Shown: piece by piece, positions 30,254-32,084 of the stretch
Layout: each line of letters starts with the position of its first letter
How positions within the stretch are numbered: position 1 is the stretch's first letter
Virus record (IMG/VR): IMGVR_UViG_3300046466_000080
Coordinates: 1-32,084 of that record
Source of the DNA: a virus
Strand: one strand, 5' to 3'
Length of the DNA stretch: 32,084 bases
Position numbers and translations under genes: made by a program
Notes under the pieces: generated by a model
Seen by the model: the letters and a program-made list of their open reading frames with translations, nothing else
Databases searched by the model: none
Told to the model about the DNA's origin: nothing

Positions 30254-32084
30254 CTAATTTTTACATTTACATTCTTGTTTCAATTTGTCTACTTCTGCTT
30301 TTAGCTCTTGTATTGATTTTACAAGTAATGGAACAATTTTAGAATAATCAACAGATTGCATTTCTTCTGCATCTTTATCTCCTACAACTGCTTGAGGTAA
30401 AACTTCTTGTAGTTCGTGTGCCATAACACCATAACTTCTGCTTTCATCTGTTTTCCATTTAAAGTCATAAATAGGTATTTTAGAAACTTTGTTAAGTCCG
30501 TTAAAGTCTTGTAAATCTTCTTTTAATCTATAATCAGAAGTTGTATTATAATTAGTTGTTGTACCTCCAGAAGTTGTAATAGTACCAACAGAAGTTCCTG
30601 CAGAAGTAAAAAACTCTATTTGATAATTATTAGAAGGATTAGCCGACAAGTTTAATCTACCTGCACCTGAACCTGCTTGGTCACCCATATTAATTAACCC
30701 TGAACTGTCTATTAATAACCTTGTAGTTCCAGTTGTTGCAAAAGAAACCTCAGACTGACCTAATGCAGCAATTCTATTACCTGCTGTAATATCCATTATA
30801 GCTAAAACCTCAGCATTACCACCATTACTTTTAAAAGCATAAGTGTTTCCGTTTCCGTGTGTAGATTTTAATTTTAGAAGGCTTGTGGTTTCTCCATTTC
30901 CTGCAACATTAAGTATAGCATCTGTAGTTGCTGATGTACCAATTATTACATTTCCTGCAAAAGTTGCGTTTCCTGAACTGTCTATACTTAAGGGTGTTTG
31001 TTGATTTTGACCATCATTTTCTAATTGAATAAAATCAAAAGTTCCGCGAGCTGTGCCACTCCCCCAAGACCAATATCTAGTACCATTACTAGCATAATCG
31101 ATTGCTGTACCATTATATGTGTAAGTTCCTGCTGAACCTGGCGAAGTTATATCATTAGTTATAAAAACTCCTCCATTCACAGTAAGTTTTTGTGGAGGCG
31201 ATGTTTCTCCAATTCCTACGTTTCCTGAACTGTCTATACGCATTCTTTCATCAAAAACACCAGAATTTCTAGTTAAAAAAGCTAAATCTGCTGAACTTAC
31301 ATTAGAAGTTTGTATAGCTTGAATGGCAGCACCTCCAGTTGTTGAACCTGACCAACCAGTAACAGCAAATCGAATACCAACAGTTTCACCGTTTGTATTG
31401 TCTGTATTTTTTCTTTCTATTAGTAAATCTGATACTGGAGTTGTAGTACTATAAGTAGAAGAATCTGTTTTTAGTACAGATACGTTTCCAGAACTGTCTA
31501 TGGTTAATCTTGCAACTGCTGCTGAACCAAAAGTCATAGAATCAGCAGAATGATTATAATTTACATAACCCCTATATGCTGCATTTCCTGATGTACCATC
31601 AGCAAACATAAGATAGTTATTGTCTGATGTAGCATTTGACCTTATTGTAATACCTCCTAAATCAGCTTTTGCTTTTACAACTAAATCTGGCGAAAAATAA
31701 CTTGAAGGTGATGTTTCATTAATTCCTACGTTTCCTGAACTATCTATACGCATTCTTTCACCCCAAGTACCAGCATTTCTTGTTAAAAAAGCTAAATCTG
31801 CTGAACTTGCATTAGAGGGTTGTATAGCTTCAATAGCAGCACCTCCAGTTGTTGAACCTGACCAACCAGTAACATCAAATCTAATACCAACCGTTTCATC
31901 ATTTGTATTTCCTGTATTTTTTCTTGATAATATTAAATCTGCTACTGGAGTTGTAGAACTATAAGTAGAAGAATCTGTTTTTAGTACAGATACGTTTCCA
32001 GAACTGTCTATACGCATTGATTCTGAACCACCTGTATTTAATATCATTGAATCAGTTGCAGTTAAATACATATCTGCACCTGCA
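30254..32084 (-). CDS. Giant tail fibre protein, C-terminal part with S74 chaperone domain
   Basis: The frame is open to the window edge; the first in-window Met (32071) is probably internal, because four more codons lie upstream in frame. At least 609 residues remain. The protein is built of beta-rich modules joined by the motif RIDSSGNVGI-N/G-ETSP. A 170-residue module is duplicated (DNA repeats 31221-31500 and 31731-32010). The last 94 residues are an intramolecular chaperone of the S74 type: TSDYRLKEDL carries the Ser-Lys catalytic pair, followed by IPIYDFKWK, YGVMAHELQEVLP and a C-terminal coiled coil. Family knowledge: this domain trims itself off after trimer folding. Together with 1-2850 it forms one very long fibre gene; the middle is missing. 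Confidence 0.88.
   Translation of the reverse strand, partial: AGADMYLTATDSMILNTGGSESMRIDSSGNVSVLKTDSSTYSSTTPVADLILSRKNTGNTNDETVGIRFDVTGWSGSTTGGAAIEAIQPSNASSADLAFLTRNAGTWGERMRIDSSGNVGINETSPSSYFSPDLVVKAKADLGGITIRSNATSDNNYLMFADGTSGNAAYRGYVNYNHSADSMTFGSAAVARLTIDSSGNVSVLKTDSSTYSTTTPVSDLLIERKNTDNTNGETVGIRFAVTGWSGSTTGGAAIQAIQTSNVSSADLAFLTRNSGVFDERMRIDSSGNVGIGETSPPQKLTVNGGVFITNDITSPGSAGTYTYNGTAIDYASNGTRYWSWGSGTARGTFDFIQLENDGQNQQTPLSIDSSGNATFAGNVIIGTSATTDAILNVAGNGETTSLLKLKSTHGNGNTYAFKSNGGNAEVLAIMDITAGNRIAALGQSEVSFATTGTTRLLIDSSGLINMGDQAGSGAGRLNLSANPSNNYQIEFFTSAGTSVGTITTSGGTTTNYNTTSDYRLKEDLQDFNGLNKVSKIPIYDFKWKTDESRSYGVMAHELQEVLPQAVVGDKDAEEMQSVDYSKIVPLLVKSIQELKAEVDKLKQECKCKN
31221..31500. repeat. 280-bp fibre repeat, copy A
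   Basis: Similar but not identical to 31731-32010 (period 510 bases, 170 codons). Differences are scattered and include silent changes, so the duplication is not recent. It encodes a module with TVGIRFAVTGWSGSTTGG and DLAFLTRN. Confidence 0.85.
31643..31741. repeat. 99-bp exact direct repeat, copy 2
   Basis: Identical to bases 1-99, same orientation, inside the fibre gene. The sequences differ on the inner side of both copies, so this is an internal gene repeat and not terminal redundancy of the molecule. Confidence 0.9.
31731..32010. repeat. 280-bp fibre repeat, copy B
   Basis: Partner of 31221-31500 in the same frame of the fibre gene. It ends 74 bases before the window edge. Confidence 0.85.

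Overview
The window is almost certainly most of the genome of a small double-stranded DNA tailed phage (siphovirus type) that infects a bacterium of the Bacteroidota, probably a marine or freshwater flavobacterium. Evidence: the DNA is very AT-rich; starts have few Shine-Dalgarno sequences; genes are tightly overlapped (TAATG and ATGA junctions); an XkdF-type protease, an M15 endolysin and a 3TM holin are present; and several small proteins resemble ones I recall from flavobacterial phages (recollection, not a search). Every supported gene is on the minus strand, so transcription runs from high to low coordinates. I see no integrase, CI-like repressor, tRNA or CRISPR array, which suggests a lytic phage, though part of one gene is missing.

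Layout in transcription order. (1) 32084-30254: 3' part of a giant tail fibre ending in an S74 intramolecular chaperone. Its 5' part (950 codons) lies at the other end of the window (2850-1), so the map is circular or circularly permuted and the sequence breaks inside the repetitive fibre gene. (2) 30221-27951: lysis and accessory block with a small membrane protein, M15 endolysin, a second small hydrophobic protein, a conserved phage domain protein, a TM/coiled-coil protein and a 3TM holin. (3) 27796-19039: DNA metabolism, with a mini zinc ribbon, NinG nuclease, possible annealing protein, ParB/MT-A70 adenine methyltransferase overlapping a PD-(D/E)XK nuclease, SSB, RepA-like ATPase, ECF-like sigma factor, a second nuclease-like protein, FEN 5'-3' exonuclease, DnaA domain-IV-like protein, a DPPY methylase with an inserted helix-turn-helix, and an Nmad1-like protein. 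(4) 18977-16573: terminase small and large subunits, then a run of tiny genes. (5) 16478-9469: tail genes, starting with a tail assembly chaperone that has a -1 frameshift extension at a T9 slippery run and ending with the tape measure. (6) 9433-2926: XkdF protease, scaffold-like protein, major capsid, tube-like protein, an unknown, portal and adaptor, then the fibre. The portal follows the capsid gene, unlike the usual portal-protease-capsid order.

The most interesting signal is a promoter-like motif, AAAA-N14-CGTTATATA. It occurs five times, always on the gene strand and always upstream of packaging or structural genes (5974, 8317, 9433, 16478, 18977), three to seven bases from the start codon in four cases. 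Its layout resembles ECF sigma promoters, and the phage encodes a small ECF-like sigma factor (23108-23587). I infer a phage-encoded late transcription switch, possibly with near-leaderless mRNAs. Other points are a second reading frame hidden in the tail chaperone gene, two 33-40 residue zinc ribbon proteins with identical cysteine spacing, and two unrelated DNA methyltransferases.
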